DNA of 24,604 nt from a virus (IMGVR_UViG_3300006080_000012:1-24604), one strand, 5' to 3'. Shown: positions 15,000 through 21,812, numbered from the stretch's first letter. The notes: generated by a model from the letters alone, not told the origin. Numbers and translations are program-made.

Positions 15000-15250
15000 G
15001 TGAAAATATTGTATGGACAACCAAGTATTGTCCGTTTTGTGATAAGGCAAAAGAATTATTAAGTGCTGCTGGCATTAATTTTGAGTCAAGATTAGTAGAT
15101 GAAGACAGATGGTCTTTACATGACTTACTAGTATATGCACCGGAAGCTAGAACGTATCCCCAAGTATTCTTAGGGAATAAACACATTGGGGGTTGTGATG
15201 ATCTCGAATATTATTTATCGGTACGGGATATGGGTGTAGATGGTCTGTGA
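14996..15250 (+). CDS. grx: glutaredoxin
   Basis: An 84-residue thioredoxin-fold protein with active site CPFC at 12-15 preceded by WTTKY, the cis-proline turn TYPQVF near 59-64 and the glutathione-binding GGCDDLEYY near 69-77. Length and motifs match phage and bacterial glutaredoxins that reduce ribonucleotide reductase. The start overlaps the nrdB stop (ATGA), which directly supports a role as electron donor to the NrdAB made here, analogous to T4 NrdC. Confidence 0.95.
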   Translation: MSENIVWTTKYCPFCDKAKELLSAAGINFESRLVDEDRWSLHDLLVYAPEARTYPQVFLGNKHIGGCDDLEYYLSVRDMGVDGL

Positions 15251-15407
15251 TGAATGTAACCAATTGTACAACGTTGTAGTGGACGTTGATGGTAGGAACT
15301 TCGTAGATGCAGCTGAATTGGATATAGATATTCCCTTCTGCCCCTTCTGCGGTTCTAATATTGAATATACAGAGAGCTTTGATAATGGCACAAGCTTGGA
15401 TTTATGA
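15240..15407 (+). CDS. zinc-ribbon mini-protein
   Basis: A 55-residue protein with two CxxC knuckles, VCDEC (residues 3-6) and FCPFC (34-37), separated by a beta-type stretch: a compact zinc ribbon. The ATG lies inside the 3' end of the glutaredoxin gene in another frame, and its stop lies beyond the start of the next gene. Such double overlaps are usual for this genome. It could be a nucleic-acid or polymerase-binding ribbon; the target is not deducible. The paired cysteines at correct spacing make chance translation unlikely. Confidence 0.65.
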   Translation: MVCDECNQLYNVVVDVDGRNFVDAAELDIDIPFCPFCGSNIEYTESFDNGTSLDL

Positions 15408-15807
15408 GGGAAAGGAATTTATTCCCGAAATGGTGGGTGACTGGTATGGTTTCATATATCGTATTACTAACTTACGGAATGGACATGATTACGTGGGTAG
15501 AAAATATTTTAAAACTAAACGTAAGCTGAAACCCCTTAAAGGGAGAAAGAATAAAAGAATTAGAATAGTAGATACTGATTGGCAGGACTACTATGGGTCT
15601 TCTAAGAGATTATTAGAAGATATAGATAAATTAGGAAAGGATAATTTTAAACGAGAGATTATCCTCTTATGTAAGACTCGAGGTAATACAAACTACATGG
15701 AAGCTAAGATACAGTTCGATGAAAATGTATTGTTAAGAGAAGATAATTATAATGGTATTATCGCAATCAAGATAGGTATTGGTTCGGTAAAAAATTTGAC
15801 GGAGTGA
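15385..15807 (+). CDS. GIY-YIG-like endonuclease-family protein
   Basis: A 140-residue basic protein. WYGFIYRITNLRNGHDYVGR followed by KYF is a GIY-YIG-type core (the two strands as GFIY and YVG, then the Arg). DWQDYYGSSKRLLEDIDKLG and an FKREIILLC strand follow, with N-MEAKIQFDE near 110-118 supplying the family Glu. Homologues are common in T4-like marine phages and may be free-standing nucleases. A TTG at 15361 is in frame, but the ATG at 15385, with AGAGAG ahead, is the better start. The stop is three bases before the RNase H gene, which has GGAGTGAG as its site. Confidence 0.75.
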   Translation: MAQAWIYEGKEFIPEMVGDWYGFIYRITNLRNGHDYVGRKYFKTKRKLKPLKGRKNKRIRIVDTDWQDYYGSSKRLLEDIDKLGKDNFKREIILLCKTRGNTNYMEAKIQFDENVLLREDNYNGIIAIKIGIGSVKNLTE

Positions 15808-15810
15808 GTT

Positions 15811-16668
15811 ATGGTTTTAGTAGATTTTAATGGTATATCGATAGGATCGGTATTGGGACAATTAAACAGGGGTGAAGTACTTAGTGCTAATCTAGTTAAA
15901 CATATTATATTAAACAATTTAAGAACATATAGAAATAGATTCCCTGAGAGTGATTGGGGAAGAATGATTATATGCTTAGAGGGTAGATCTTGGAGACGAG
16001 ATATATTTCCTCAATACAAAGCAGCTAGACAGACTAATCGTGATAAAGACAAATACGATTGGGTTGAGATTTATAAACTTATCTCAGAAGCCTCAGCTGA
16101 TATCAAGGAGAACTTTCCGTATGCTGTAATACAAGTAGCGAACGGTGAGGCTGATGATATCATCGGAGCTATTACTATTGAAGAAATGGATAAGTTAGGT
16201 GCTGAGAAGATTGCAATTGTAAGTGCTGATAAAGACTTTATTCAATTACATAACTTAGGTGATATTGTTCAATATAGCCCTATGCAGGATAAGATGGTTA
16301 AGGAACCTAATCCAGGTAGATATCTATTTGATCATATATTTAAAGGTGATAGTTCAGACGGTGTTCCAAATGCCAATAGTCCTGATAACTCATTTACAGA
16401 TAAGATTAGACAGAAGCCGATGAGAAAGACTGATATTGAGCATTACTGGGATAATAGAGATTCATTCCAAGGTGGTATGAATGACGATGTATATAGAAAC
16501 TTTATTAGAAACCAGAAAATGATTGATCTAAAATTTATGCCAAAAGATGTATATGAATCTTCAATTACGCAATTAGATTCATATAAATATCCTATGAGAG
16601 GGAAAGTTTTTAATTACTTAATTGAGAATAAAATGAATATGTTGATTGAATGTGCGAGTGAATTTTAA
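15811..16668 (+). CDS. rnh: RNase H / 5'-3' exonuclease (T4 Rnh, FEN-1 family)
   Basis: A 285-residue FEN-1-type 5' nuclease that removes RNA primers from Okazaki fragments. Metal-binding acidic residues are visible: D5 (LVDFNG), NGEADDIIG (E113, D115, D116), SADKDF (D140, D142) and KGDSSDGVPN (D180, D183). WRRDIFPQYKAAR near 61-73 is the helical-arch region. In ICLEGR (residues 54-59) a Glu stands where many relatives have Asp. Length is close to T4 RNase H (305 residues). The stop overlaps the next ATG (TAATG). It cooperates with the helicase and recombinase genes encoded earlier. Confidence 0.92.
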   Translation: MVLVDFNGISIGSVLGQLNRGEVLSANLVKHIILNNLRTYRNRFPESDWGRMIICLEGRSWRRDIFPQYKAARQTNRDKDKYDWVEIYKLISEASADIKENFPYAVIQVANGEADDIIGAITIEEMDKLGAEKIAIVSADKDFIQLHNLGDIVQYSPMQDKMVKEPNPGRYLFDHIFKGDSSDGVPNANSPDNSFTDKIRQKPMRKTDIEHYWDNRDSFQGGMNDDVYRNFIRNQKMIDLKFMPKDVYESSITQLDSYKYPMRGKVFNYLIENKMNMLIECASEF

Positions 16669-17060
16669 TGGAAATATACGAAATACTAGACGCAGTAGCA
16701 ACTGCACCAACTAAAGTAGACAAGATGAAAGTGTTAGTCGATAACGATTGCATAGCTCTACGGGATATACTAAAGACAAACTTTGATGATAACATCCACA
16801 TACATGTGTCTAATAACATACCGTGGGAGCCTAACTTCAACTCTAATAAATCATTAAAAGATATAACTAAATATCTGGTGCCTTTATCTAAGAGTACTAT
16901 TAATGAGGAAAGAGCCGACAAATCATTTAAAGCTATGTTAGAACAGATACATCCAATGGATGCACAAATCTTAGTAGATGCCACTAGACAAAGACTGAAG
17001 TATAAAGGATTAACGGCTAAGTTAATACAAGGCGTGTGGGGGGAGAAGATTATATCATGA
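16668..17060 (+). CDS. conserved hypothetical phage protein
   Basis: A 130-residue helical protein. Its C-terminal block (EERADKSFKAMLEQIHPMDA followed by QILVDATRQRLKYKGLTAKLIQGVW) resembles a helical module of the kind found at the N terminus of ATP-dependent DNA ligases, where an R-x-L-x-x-G-x-t-x-k-x-I-x-x-V-W-type line is conserved. Similar stand-alone proteins are frequent in marine T4-like phages, usually near rnh. I treat this as a structural resemblance only; no catalytic residues are seen. Overlaps rnh by one base and the next mini-gene by four. Confidence 0.7.
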   Translation: MEIYEILDAVATAPTKVDKMKVLVDNDCIALRDILKTNFDDNIHIHVSNNIPWEPNFNSNKSLKDITKYLVPLSKSTINEERADKSFKAMLEQIHPMDAQILVDATRQRLKYKGLTAKLIQGVWGEKIIS

Positions 17061-17137
17061 CACTACATGAAATATTATTATATTCCATAACACTATTTGG
17101 AATTGTAGCAGTAGTATACATTACCAAACACCCTTAA
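17057..17137 (+). CDS. 26-residue single-pass membrane peptide
   Basis: The ATG overlaps the previous stop (ATGA) and the TAA overlaps the next ATG (TAATG). The peptide is almost entirely one membrane helix (LLYSITLFGIVAVVYI) with a short polar tail (TKHP). The clean overlaps at both ends, within a coupled string of genes, are the main evidence of translation. Function unknown. Confidence 0.5.
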   Translation: MTLHEILLYSITLFGIVAVVYITKHP

Positions 17138-17385
17138 TGCCAATATATGACTTTGAACATCTCGATACTAAAGAGATATGGACGGCTACAATGCCTTATG
17201 CAGAGAAAGAAGAGTATATGGCGGATCATAATTGCAGGGCTATATTCTTAACAACCCCGCAAGTAATTGGTACGAGTAAAGATATATACTCTAATAGTTC
17301 AGATGATTTTAAAGGTAGGATGAAAGCTATTAAAAAGCATTATCCAGCTAAAGGGCCTAATAAACATAACATGGAGTCGTGGTGA
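17137..17385 (+). CDS. small FmdB-like protein without its cysteines
   Basis: An 82-residue protein starting MPIYDFEHLDTKEIW, the N-terminal pattern of FmdB-type small proteins, where a zinc ribbon usually follows; here the CxxC pairs are missing (only C33). The C-terminal GRMKAIKKHYPAKGPNKH resembles small proteins of marine T4-like phages that keep this layout. Its function is unknown. It is coupled at both ends, and its stop overlaps the GTG start of phoH. GGAG within its last codons provides the phoH ribosome-binding site. Confidence 0.65.
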   Translation: MPIYDFEHLDTKEIWTATMPYAEKEEYMADHNCRAIFLTTPQVIGTSKDIYSNSSDDFKGRMKAIKKHYPAKGPNKHNMESW

Positions 17386-18068
17386 ATAGAAAACAAAAGA
17401 AAGTTAGATTAGAGGATCTTCCGCATTTAGAACCTAGGAATAAGAATCAAAGAAAAGCTATTGAGGCTTTTGACAATAGACATTTAATACTATCTGGTTA
17501 TGCAGGAACCGGTAAAACGTTCTTGGCTTTATCATTAGGACTAGAGGCTGTATTAGATAAGACTACACCTTATCATGATATAATCATTATGAGATCTATT
17601 GTACCTACTAGAGATATTGGCTTTCTTCCTGGTGATGAGCAAGAAAAGAAAGATGCATACACAGGTCCATATAGAGCTATATTCCAAGAGTTATTTAAAT
17701 GCTTAACTGCATGGGATAACTTAATGGCCAATAACCTATTACACTTTGAAAGTACATCATTCATTAGAGGTATAACTTATAACAACGCCGTTATAGTAGT
17801 TGATGAAATGCAGAACTTAAACTATCATGAATTATGTTCTGTAATTACTAGAGTAGGTAAGCACTGTAAGATTATATTCTCAGGTGACTTTCATCAATCA
17901 GACTTCAAGCAAGATAAAGAAAAGAATGGCTTAAATGATTTCTTAGAGATCATGAAGATGATGCCTAATCAATTCGGGTTCATAGAGTTTGGCGTAGATG
18001 ATATTGTACGTTCTGGCTTGGTAAAAGACTTCATTATTAATGAGAAAAAATTTAAAGAAAACCGTTGA
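17382..18068 (+). CDS. phoH: PhoH-like P-loop ATPase
   Basis: A PhoH-family ATPase of about 228 residues. The helicase-superfamily-1-like core has the Q-like NQRKAIEAF, Walker A GYAGTGKT (about residues 39-46), MRSIVPTRDIGFLPGDEQEK, Walker B VIVVDEMQN (about 137-145) and FSGDFHQSDF. PhoH proteins are ATPases, perhaps RNA helicases or partners of nucleases, and are very common in marine phages. Two GTG codons are possible (17379, 17382). The second overlaps the preceding stop as GTGA and lies five bases below GGAG (17373-17376), so I chose it. The final codons contain the -35 of the next promoter. Confidence 0.92.
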   Translation: MNRKQKKVRLEDLPHLEPRNKNQRKAIEAFDNRHLILSGYAGTGKTFLALSLGLEAVLDKTTPYHDIIIMRSIVPTRDIGFLPGDEQEKKDAYTGPYRAIFQELFKCLTAWDNLMANNLLHFESTSFIRGITYNNAVIVVDEMQNLNYHELCSVITRVGKHCKIIFSGDFHQSDFKQDKEKNGLNDFLEIMKMMPNQFGFIEFGVDDIVRSGLVKDFIINEKKFKENR

Positions 18069-18093
18069 CATTTGAGTTGAAATAGCGTATAAT
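18065..18093 (+). promoter_or_regulatory. consensus sigma70-type promoter for the RecB-like nuclease and clpP
   Basis: TTGACA at 18065-18070, a 17-base spacer, TATAAT at 18088-18093. Flanking bases CCG before the -35, TTTG after it and TATAACAAT downstream match the nrdA promoter, so the two look like copies of one element. The -35 lies over the last codon and stop of phoH. Confidence 0.85.
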
Positions 18094-18123
18094 ATATTAT
18101 ATTATAACAATGAAAACTACATT

Positions 18124-18780
18124 ATGTTTAAACATGAACCTATCAACTTAGGATACGATGATTTAAGTTGCATAACAAAAACAACTGGTAGAAAATATGA
18201 AACACCTGCGGGCAATTCATATCCTTCTATCACTACGGTATTATCACTACAATCTAAAGAAGCTATTGCTAAATGGCGAGCTCGTGTAGGTAGTGAAGAA
18301 GCTAATAAAATATCTTATAAAGCCTCTACCAGAGGAACTGCAGTTCATGACATGGCTGAGAAATATGTTAACAATGATCCTAGTTGGAACGTTGCTATGC
18401 CTAATATCTTAGGTGATTTCATGAATATCAAACCTATACTAGACGAAAGATTGTCATTAGTATACGGACAAGAATTACCACTATACTCAGATCACTTGCG
18501 ATTAGCAGGTAGAGTAGACTGTGTGGGTATATTCGATGGTGAGATTAGTATCATCGACTATAAGACATCCAGAAGGAAAAAGAAATATGACTGGGTTAAA
18601 AGCTATTTCATGCAAGAAGCATTTTATGCAATTGCTTGGGAGGAAAGAACGGGTATGCCAATTACTCAACTTGTGACTATCATTGCTGTAGATAATGATG
18701 ACCCACAAGTGTTTATTGAACATAGAGATAATTGGGATAAAGAATTAATTAGATGCATTAAGGAGTATAATGAACAATAA
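18124..18780 (+). CDS. PD-(D/E)XK exonuclease (RecB/Cas4/MGME1-like)
   Basis: A 218-residue nuclease of the RecB-like branch of PD-(D/E)XK enzymes. RGTAVHDMAEKY (H75) is the helical His motif. GRVDCVGIFDGEISIIDYKT gives D132 and D145-x-K147, and QEAFYAIAWEE (Q164 to Y168) is the QxxxY motif. All motif residues are present and in order, so it should be active on DNA ends. Related single-domain nucleases in phages are thought to process DNA ends in recombination or degrade host DNA. It is the first gene after a strong promoter and overlaps the clpP-like gene by 11 bases. Confidence 0.88.
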   Translation: MFKHEPINLGYDDLSCITKTTGRKYETPAGNSYPSITTVLSLQSKEAIAKWRARVGSEEANKISYKASTRGTAVHDMAEKYVNNDPSWNVAMPNILGDFMNIKPILDERLSLVYGQELPLYSDHLRLAGRVDCVGIFDGEISIIDYKTSRRKKKYDWVKSYFMQEAFYAIAWEERTGMPITQLVTIIAVDNDDPQVFIEHRDNWDKELIRCIKEYNEQ

Positions 18781-19369
18781 TATGGGATTACTTGATAGCT
18801 TAGTCGGCCAAGACATTAAAGATAACTTTAGCAAACCAGTAGCATATAACCACGATTACTATTTAAGTGGAGCAATTGAAGGACCAGAGAACTATACTGA
18901 TTGGTTTGATCAAATAAGAAACGCTACGTCAGAGGATACTATTACGATTCATATTAATAGTCCTGGTGGATCATTAGCAACAGCATTACAATTCTTTAGG
19001 GTCTTAGGCGAAAGTCAAGCTACCATTATTGCTTCGATTGAAGGTGAAGCTATGAGTGCAGCAACTATCATTATGATGCAAGCTGATGCATATCTTATTT
19101 CTCCACACTCTATGTTTATGTTCCATAACTATTCTGGTGGTGCATTTGGTAAGGGTGGTGAGATGATGGATCAATTAGAATTCGAAAGACTATGGAGTAC
19201 TAATTTCTTACATGAAGTATACAAAGACTTCTTAACTGAAGATGAAGTTAACAATATCTTAGACAATAGAGACATCTGGCTAACAACTGATGAAGTATCT
19301 GAAAGACTATCAAATAGAGCACAGATCATTCAAAAGGAAAAAGAAGATGCCGACTCAGAAGAAGAATAG
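18770..19369 (+). CDS. clpP: ClpP-like serine protease
   Basis: A 199-residue ClpP-fold protease. Ser96 in EGEAMSAAT, His119 in MFMFHNYSG and Asp168 in DNRDIWL complete the catalytic triad, and HINSPGGSL (61-69) is the oxyanion-hole glycine loop. Length is typical of ClpP. The last 20 or so residues are acidic and unstructured. The protein should form barrel-shaped oligomers, using a host Clp ATPase or acting alone. In head-assembly modules ClpP-like proteases mature capsids, but this one sits among replication and nuclease genes, so regulated degradation of host or phage proteins is as likely. AGGAG four bases before the ATG. Confidence 0.92.
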   Translation: MNNNMGLLDSLVGQDIKDNFSKPVAYNHDYYLSGAIEGPENYTDWFDQIRNATSEDTITIHINSPGGSLATALQFFRVLGESQATIIASIEGEAMSAATIIMMQADAYLISPHSMFMFHNYSGGAFGKGGEMMDQLEFERLWSTNFLHEVYKDFLTEDEVNNILDNRDIWLTTDEVSERLSNRAQIIQKEKEDADSEEE

Positions 19370-19511
19370 GTTTATTGATGCAACTAAGGATTTATGTGAA
19401 ACATGCTCCAGGGCATTTAAAGGAGGTTGTCCAGTATGGCCTACTTTAACAATCACTACACAATGTGTGATGTTTAAGGGTAGGGGAAGCCCACCATCCA
19501 GTAAGAATTAG
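19347..19511 (+). CDS. small Cys-rich, zinc-finger-like protein
   Basis: A 54-residue basic protein with C17-E-T-C20, then GGC28 and QC41, four cysteines that could bind one zinc ion. A longer frame is open to an ATG at 19290, but the ATG at 19347, with AAGGAAAAAGAAG ahead of it, fits better and gives a compact protein. It overlaps the 3' end of the ClpP-like gene in another frame. Function unknown. It ends the operon that begins at 18065; no terminator hairpin follows before the next promoter. Confidence 0.6.
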   Translation: MPTQKKNRFIDATKDLCETCSRAFKGGCPVWPTLTITTQCVMFKGRGSPPSSKN

Positions 19512-19548
19512 ACTTCATATTTAGATGAGTATAAACCGCGAATAAAGG

Positions 19549-19577
19549 TTGCCATTACCTGCGATCTATGATATAAT
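19549..19577 (+). promoter_or_regulatory. promoter, first copy of a duplicated cassette
   Basis: TTGCCA at 19549-19554, a 17-base spacer, TATAAT at 19572-19577, followed by ATATACATATTAACAATAAAG. The -35 differs from the TTGACA of other promoters here by one base, and this form is shared with the copy at 19749. Confidence 0.75.
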
Positions 19578-19613
19578 ATATACATATTAACAATAAAGCG
19601 AAGGAGCTAAAGA

Positions 19614-19760
19614 ATGAAACTATCACCAGAAGATCAGAAAGAATTAGAAGACGACATCAAGAAGGTACAAGATAAGGTTGATGCAGTACTTACAAAATTA
19701 GATAACATCATAGTGTTGTTACAATATAATGACCATCTAATTAAGAGGTTGCCATTATAG
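19614..19760 (+). CDS. 48-residue coiled-coil-like protein
   Basis: A short acidic protein with heptad-like hydrophobic spacing over most of its length (DIKKVQDKVDAVLTKLDNII), ending in VLLQYNDHLIKRLPL. It has strong AAGGAG site in the repeated leader. Its last codons (Arg-Leu-Pro-Leu-stop) are encoded by the -35 region of the second promoter copy, so coding and promoter sequence are superimposed. A dimerising helix is likely. No family recognised. Confidence 0.6.
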   Translation: MKLSPEDQKELEDDIKKVQDKVDAVLTKLDNIIVLLQYNDHLIKRLPL

Positions 19761-19777
19761 GCAATCTATGGTATAAT
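19749..19777 (+). promoter_or_regulatory. promoter, second copy of the duplicated cassette
   Basis: TTGCCA at 19749-19754, a 17-base spacer, TATAAT at 19772-19777, exactly 200 bases below the first copy. The -35 and part of the spacer lie inside the preceding mini-gene, including its stop codon. Confidence 0.75.
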
Positions 19778-19814
19778 ATATACATATAAAAAATAAAGCG
19801 AAGGAGCTAACAAA

Positions 19815-19937
19815 ATGTCAGAACAATATACTAAACAAGAAGCAAGTGAAATTTTATCTCAACAGATGGCAGATTTCTTATCCAACGGTGGGGTAGTTAC
19901 TACAATTAAGACGAAGAAGAATACATATAAAAAATAA
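19815..19937 (+). CDS. 40-residue mini-protein
   Basis: A small protein with a helical first half (QEASEILSQQMADFL) and a Lys-rich end (IKTKKNTYKK) that is encoded by the third copy of the 30-base repeat, which indicates that the present stop was created by the rearrangement. AAGGAG five to nine bases upstream, in the second repeat copy. It may be a truncated remnant rather than a full-length protein. No function can be assigned. Confidence 0.5.
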   Translation: MSEQYTKQEASEILSQQMADFLSNGGVVTTIKTKKNTYKK

Positions 19938-19954
19938 AGCGAAGGAGCTAAAAT

Positions 19955-20326
19955 ATGAAAAAAGTAACACAAATCAATAAGAATGTATTAAAAGACGTAA
20001 GAGCTGAATTAGAAGCTGTATTATCTAAATTTGAAAAGAAAGGTTTAAAGTTCGAATTAGGCACTATGCGTTACGGTGAGAAGTCATTCTCAGTTAAGTT
20101 AGAAGCATTAGTGGCAGGTTCACAATCTAAAGTTGCGGCTGCTCTTGAAGCATTCACTACATTTAAAGAGAATGATATCATTAAAATCAAACAATTGGGT
20201 GAAGTTAAATTGGTTGGATTTAATAGAAGAGCTAAAAAATATCCATATATGGTTGAAGTGGTTTCATCAGGTAAGCCATACAAGCTATCTGAGTCACACG
20301 TAGCTAATCGTATTTCAGTAGTATAA
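19955..20326 (+). CDS. conserved small phage protein with SH3-like C terminus
   Basis: A 123-residue basic protein. The first half (NKNVLKDVRAELEAVLSKF, then LKFELGTMRYGEKSFSVKLE) is a helix followed by a beta-sheet pattern. The second half (IIKIKQLGEVKLVGFNRRAK through YPYMVEVVSSGKPYKLSESH) reads as a small barrel of SH3/KOW type. I associate this layout with early-region proteins of marine T4-like phages. Its leader is the promoterless third copy of the repeat, so it is transcribed from the promoter at 19749. A nucleic-acid contact is possible; there is no catalytic motif. Confidence 0.7.
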   Translation: MKKVTQINKNVLKDVRAELEAVLSKFEKKGLKFELGTMRYGEKSFSVKLEALVAGSQSKVAAALEAFTTFKENDIIKIKQLGEVKLVGFNRRAKKYPYMVEVVSSGKPYKLSESHVANRISVV

Positions 20327-20340
20327 TCGGAGGATATAAT

Positions 20341-20535
20341 ATGCATTTAAAATCAATTAACTTATGGTTAGATAACGATGGTTTCCATGGTATGAAATAT
20401 GGAATGACAAAGCCTGATATGGCTAAAGACATGTGCGTTAAGCATGATAAATTACCTAAGGGAGCATGGTTGTTCATGTCACCTGAAGATAAGAAACGAG
20501 TAGGTAATTTTTTAAATAAGGATAAGAAAGGATAA
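20341..20535 (+). CDS. small hypothetical protein
   Basis: A 64-residue basic protein with good TCGGAGGATATAAT site before the ATG. It contains two tryptophans and a Met/Lys-rich middle (GMTKPDMAKDMCVKHDK), with no cysteine pair and no membrane segment. It is followed after one base by the HAD nucleotidase gene, whose AAAGGATAAC site overlaps its end. Not recognised. Confidence 0.65.
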   Translation: MHLKSINLWLDNDGFHGMKYGMTKPDMAKDMCVKHDKLPKGAWLFMSPEDKKRVGNFLNKDKKG

Positions 20536-20536
20536 C

Positions 20537-21115
20537 ATGAAAGAAAATATTATTTTAGTAGACTGTGATGGTGTTCTGTTAGATTGGGAACCATACTTCT
20601 ACAACTGGATGAAAGAAGAACATAACATTAATAAGGTACACTCATCCATTTACAATGTTGGTAAGGCCATGGATCTTACCCCTACGGAAGGCCGCCGTTA
20701 TGTTGGAGCTTATAACTCTTCAATACACATGGCTAACTTAGGTCCGCTTCGTGATGCAGTTAAGTATGTTCGTAAACTACACGCAAACTATGGCTATAAG
20801 TTTCACGTCATCACTAGTCAGACAGATGATAAATCAGCTCGAGAATTTCGTAAGTATAATCTCGAGACACTATTTGGTAAAGGCATTTTTCACGGTATTA
20901 CTATCCTGGATGCTGGAGCCGACAAAGATAAAGAGTTAATCAAATGGAAAGACTCTGGATGTTATTGGGTAGAAGATAAGGTACAAAATGCTGATATCGG
21001 AAAGAAATTAGGATTGAATTCAATCGTGATGGCCCATGAACACAACGTCGATACTAAACACGTACGTGCTCAAAACTGGAAAGAAATTTATAATATAATC
21101 ACTGGAGAAGTATAA
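20537..21115 (+). CDS. HAD-superfamily 5'(3')-deoxyribonucleotidase-like phosphatase
   Basis: A 192-residue haloacid-dehalogenase-fold phosphatase. Motif I is DCDGVLLDW (nucleophile D9, general acid D11), motif II is HVITSQTDD (Ser/Thr after a strand) and motif IV is WVEDKVQNAD with its acidic pair. The helical cap between motif I and motif II is short, as in the 5'(3')-deoxyribonucleotidase group. It probably dephosphorylates nucleoside monophosphates, recycling nucleotides with the MazG-like, ThyX and NrdAB proteins. The start is preceded by AAAGGATAAC. Its TAA overlaps the next ATG (TATAATGAG). Confidence 0.8.
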   Translation: MKENIILVDCDGVLLDWEPYFYNWMKEEHNINKVHSSIYNVGKAMDLTPTEGRRYVGAYNSSIHMANLGPLRDAVKYVRKLHANYGYKFHVITSQTDDKSAREFRKYNLETLFGKGIFHGITILDAGADKDKELIKWKDSGCYWVEDKVQNADIGKKLGLNSIVMAHEHNVDTKHVRAQNWKEIYNIITGEV

Positions 21116-21336
21116 TGAGTAATTATTTTAATTATCCAGAGGTCTGTATAGGTGGTAAAGTTTACTATACCTTTAACGGATTTGATAAGATCTTCTATTT
21201 TTCATCTTGGTATAAGATGGGATTTGATAAGCTCACGGAAGAGAAACTAATGGAATTTGCTACATGGGTATTTGAAATACGTAAGAGCAAGTTCGATGTG
21301 GAAGAGCAATTCTTAATTAAAACAGGAGAAGTATAA
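21115..21336 (+). CDS. small hypothetical protein
   Basis: A 73-residue protein rich in aromatic residues (CIGGKVYYTFNGFDKIFYFSS) with a helical C terminus. GGAGAAGTATAATG gives its ribosome-binding site and overlaps the end of the HAD gene. The same GGAGAAGTATAAT stretch recurs at its own 3' end ahead of the next mini-gene, so both starts use a near-identical signal. No membrane segment. Not recognised. Confidence 0.65.
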   Translation: MSNYFNYPEVCIGGKVYYTFNGFDKIFYFSSWYKMGFDKLTEEKLMEFATWVFEIRKSKFDVEEQFLIKTGEV

Positions 21337-21337
21337 T

Positions 21338-21442
21338 ATGAGTGAATATTTAATTGGTTTGATGGTAGGTAGTTTTGCAGGTGTTGCAGCAGTTTTCACA
21401 TCGATGTGGATTGCAAATGTTGAAATGGCTTGGAAGAAGTAA
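21338..21442 (+). CDS. 34-residue single-pass membrane peptide
   Basis: Good GGAGAAGTATAAT site just upstream of the ATG. The peptide consists of one membrane helix (LIGLMVGSFAGVAAVFTSMW) and a short tail IANVEMAWKK. One of three membrane peptides under 35 residues in this window, probably early proteins acting at the host inner membrane. Function unknown. Confidence 0.55.
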   Translation: MSEYLIGLMVGSFAGVAAVFTSMWIANVEMAWKK

Positions 21443-21472
21443 GGTAAATTATAATAAACTTGAGGAAGTGAA

Positions 21473-21601
21473 ATGAAGAAATATAAAATGAAAAGACGTA
21501 TAGTAAATGAAATGAAATCAACAATTAAGGCTGGTCAGAACCCCTTAGTAGCTGCTCGCAATTACGCTATCATGAGTAGGATTATCAAAGATCGCAGCTA
21601 A
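21473..21601 (+). CDS. 42-residue basic peptide
   Basis: A strongly basic peptide (KKYKMKRRIVNEMKSTIKAG, ending RIIKDRS) with GAGGAAG eight bases before the ATG. It is likely to be all-helical and may bind nucleic acid or an acidic host protein. Its TAA overlaps the ATG of the next mini-gene. No family recognised. Confidence 0.5.
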   Translation: MKKYKMKRRIVNEMKSTIKAGQNPLVAARNYAIMSRIIKDRS

Positions 21602-21702
21602 TGGAATTACTAACTACAATCGTATTAGTATCAGCAGCATTGTATATGACAGTAATGTTAGCCGCATTTGTCATATGCATATATAATGAAATAAAGAGAT
21701 AA
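21601..21702 (+). CDS. 33-residue single-pass membrane peptide
   Basis: The start overlaps the preceding stop (TAATG). One membrane helix (TTIVLVSAALYMTVMLAAFV) precedes a basic end (YNEIKR), predicting N-out/C-in orientation by the positive-inside rule. Function unknown; it is the last gene before the hairpin-rich region. Confidence 0.5.
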   Translation: MELLTTIVLVSAALYMTVMLAAFVICIYNEIKR

Positions 21703-21726
21703 ATACCCATAATTTAAACATGAGTA

Positions 21727-21812
21727 ATATATAAGGGTTTCCTTATATATACTTGTAGTTACCTATATTAGAGAATGCTAATATAGGTTTAAAGAGGAAA
21801 AGATCGACCTCT
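21727..21812 (+). promoter_or_regulatory. three successive hairpins in the leader of the envelope cassette
   Basis: Hairpin 1: ATATATAAGG (21727-21736) with CCTTATATAT (21741-21750), loop GTTT. Hairpin 2: ACCTATATTAG (21761-21771) with CTAATATAGGT (21778-21788), 11 perfect pairs. Hairpin 3: AGAGG (21793-21797) with CCTCT (21808-21812). None is followed by a T tract. The 154 bases between 21702 and 21857 hold no gene. They probably end or process the upstream transcript and protect the downstream mRNA. Confidence 0.6.

Larger units (their letters stand above)
19581..19951 (+). repeat. three copies of a 30-base leader/ribosome-binding element
   Basis: A 30-base element ending AAAGCGAAGGAGCTAA occurs at 19581-19610, 19781-19810 and 19922-19951. 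Copies two and three are identical; copy one differs at two bases. Each ends 3-4 bases before an ATG and supplies its AAGGAG site. Copies one and two also share the upstream promoter and are exactly 200 bases apart. Copy three has lost the promoter and overlaps the last codons of the gene before it. The pattern points to cassette duplication followed by deletion. Confidence 0.85.

Noticed and set aside
19581-19951. CRISPR-like array from the three repeated 30-base elements
   Set aside because: Spacings are 200 and 141 bases, the intervals are coding sequence, and the repeat is a ribosome-binding leader. It is not a palindromic CRISPR repeat.
20751-20939. 62-codon plus-strand frame inside the HAD nucleotidase gene
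   Set aside because: Out-of-frame shadow without a ribosome-binding site, within a gene whose own frame has clear catalytic motifs.
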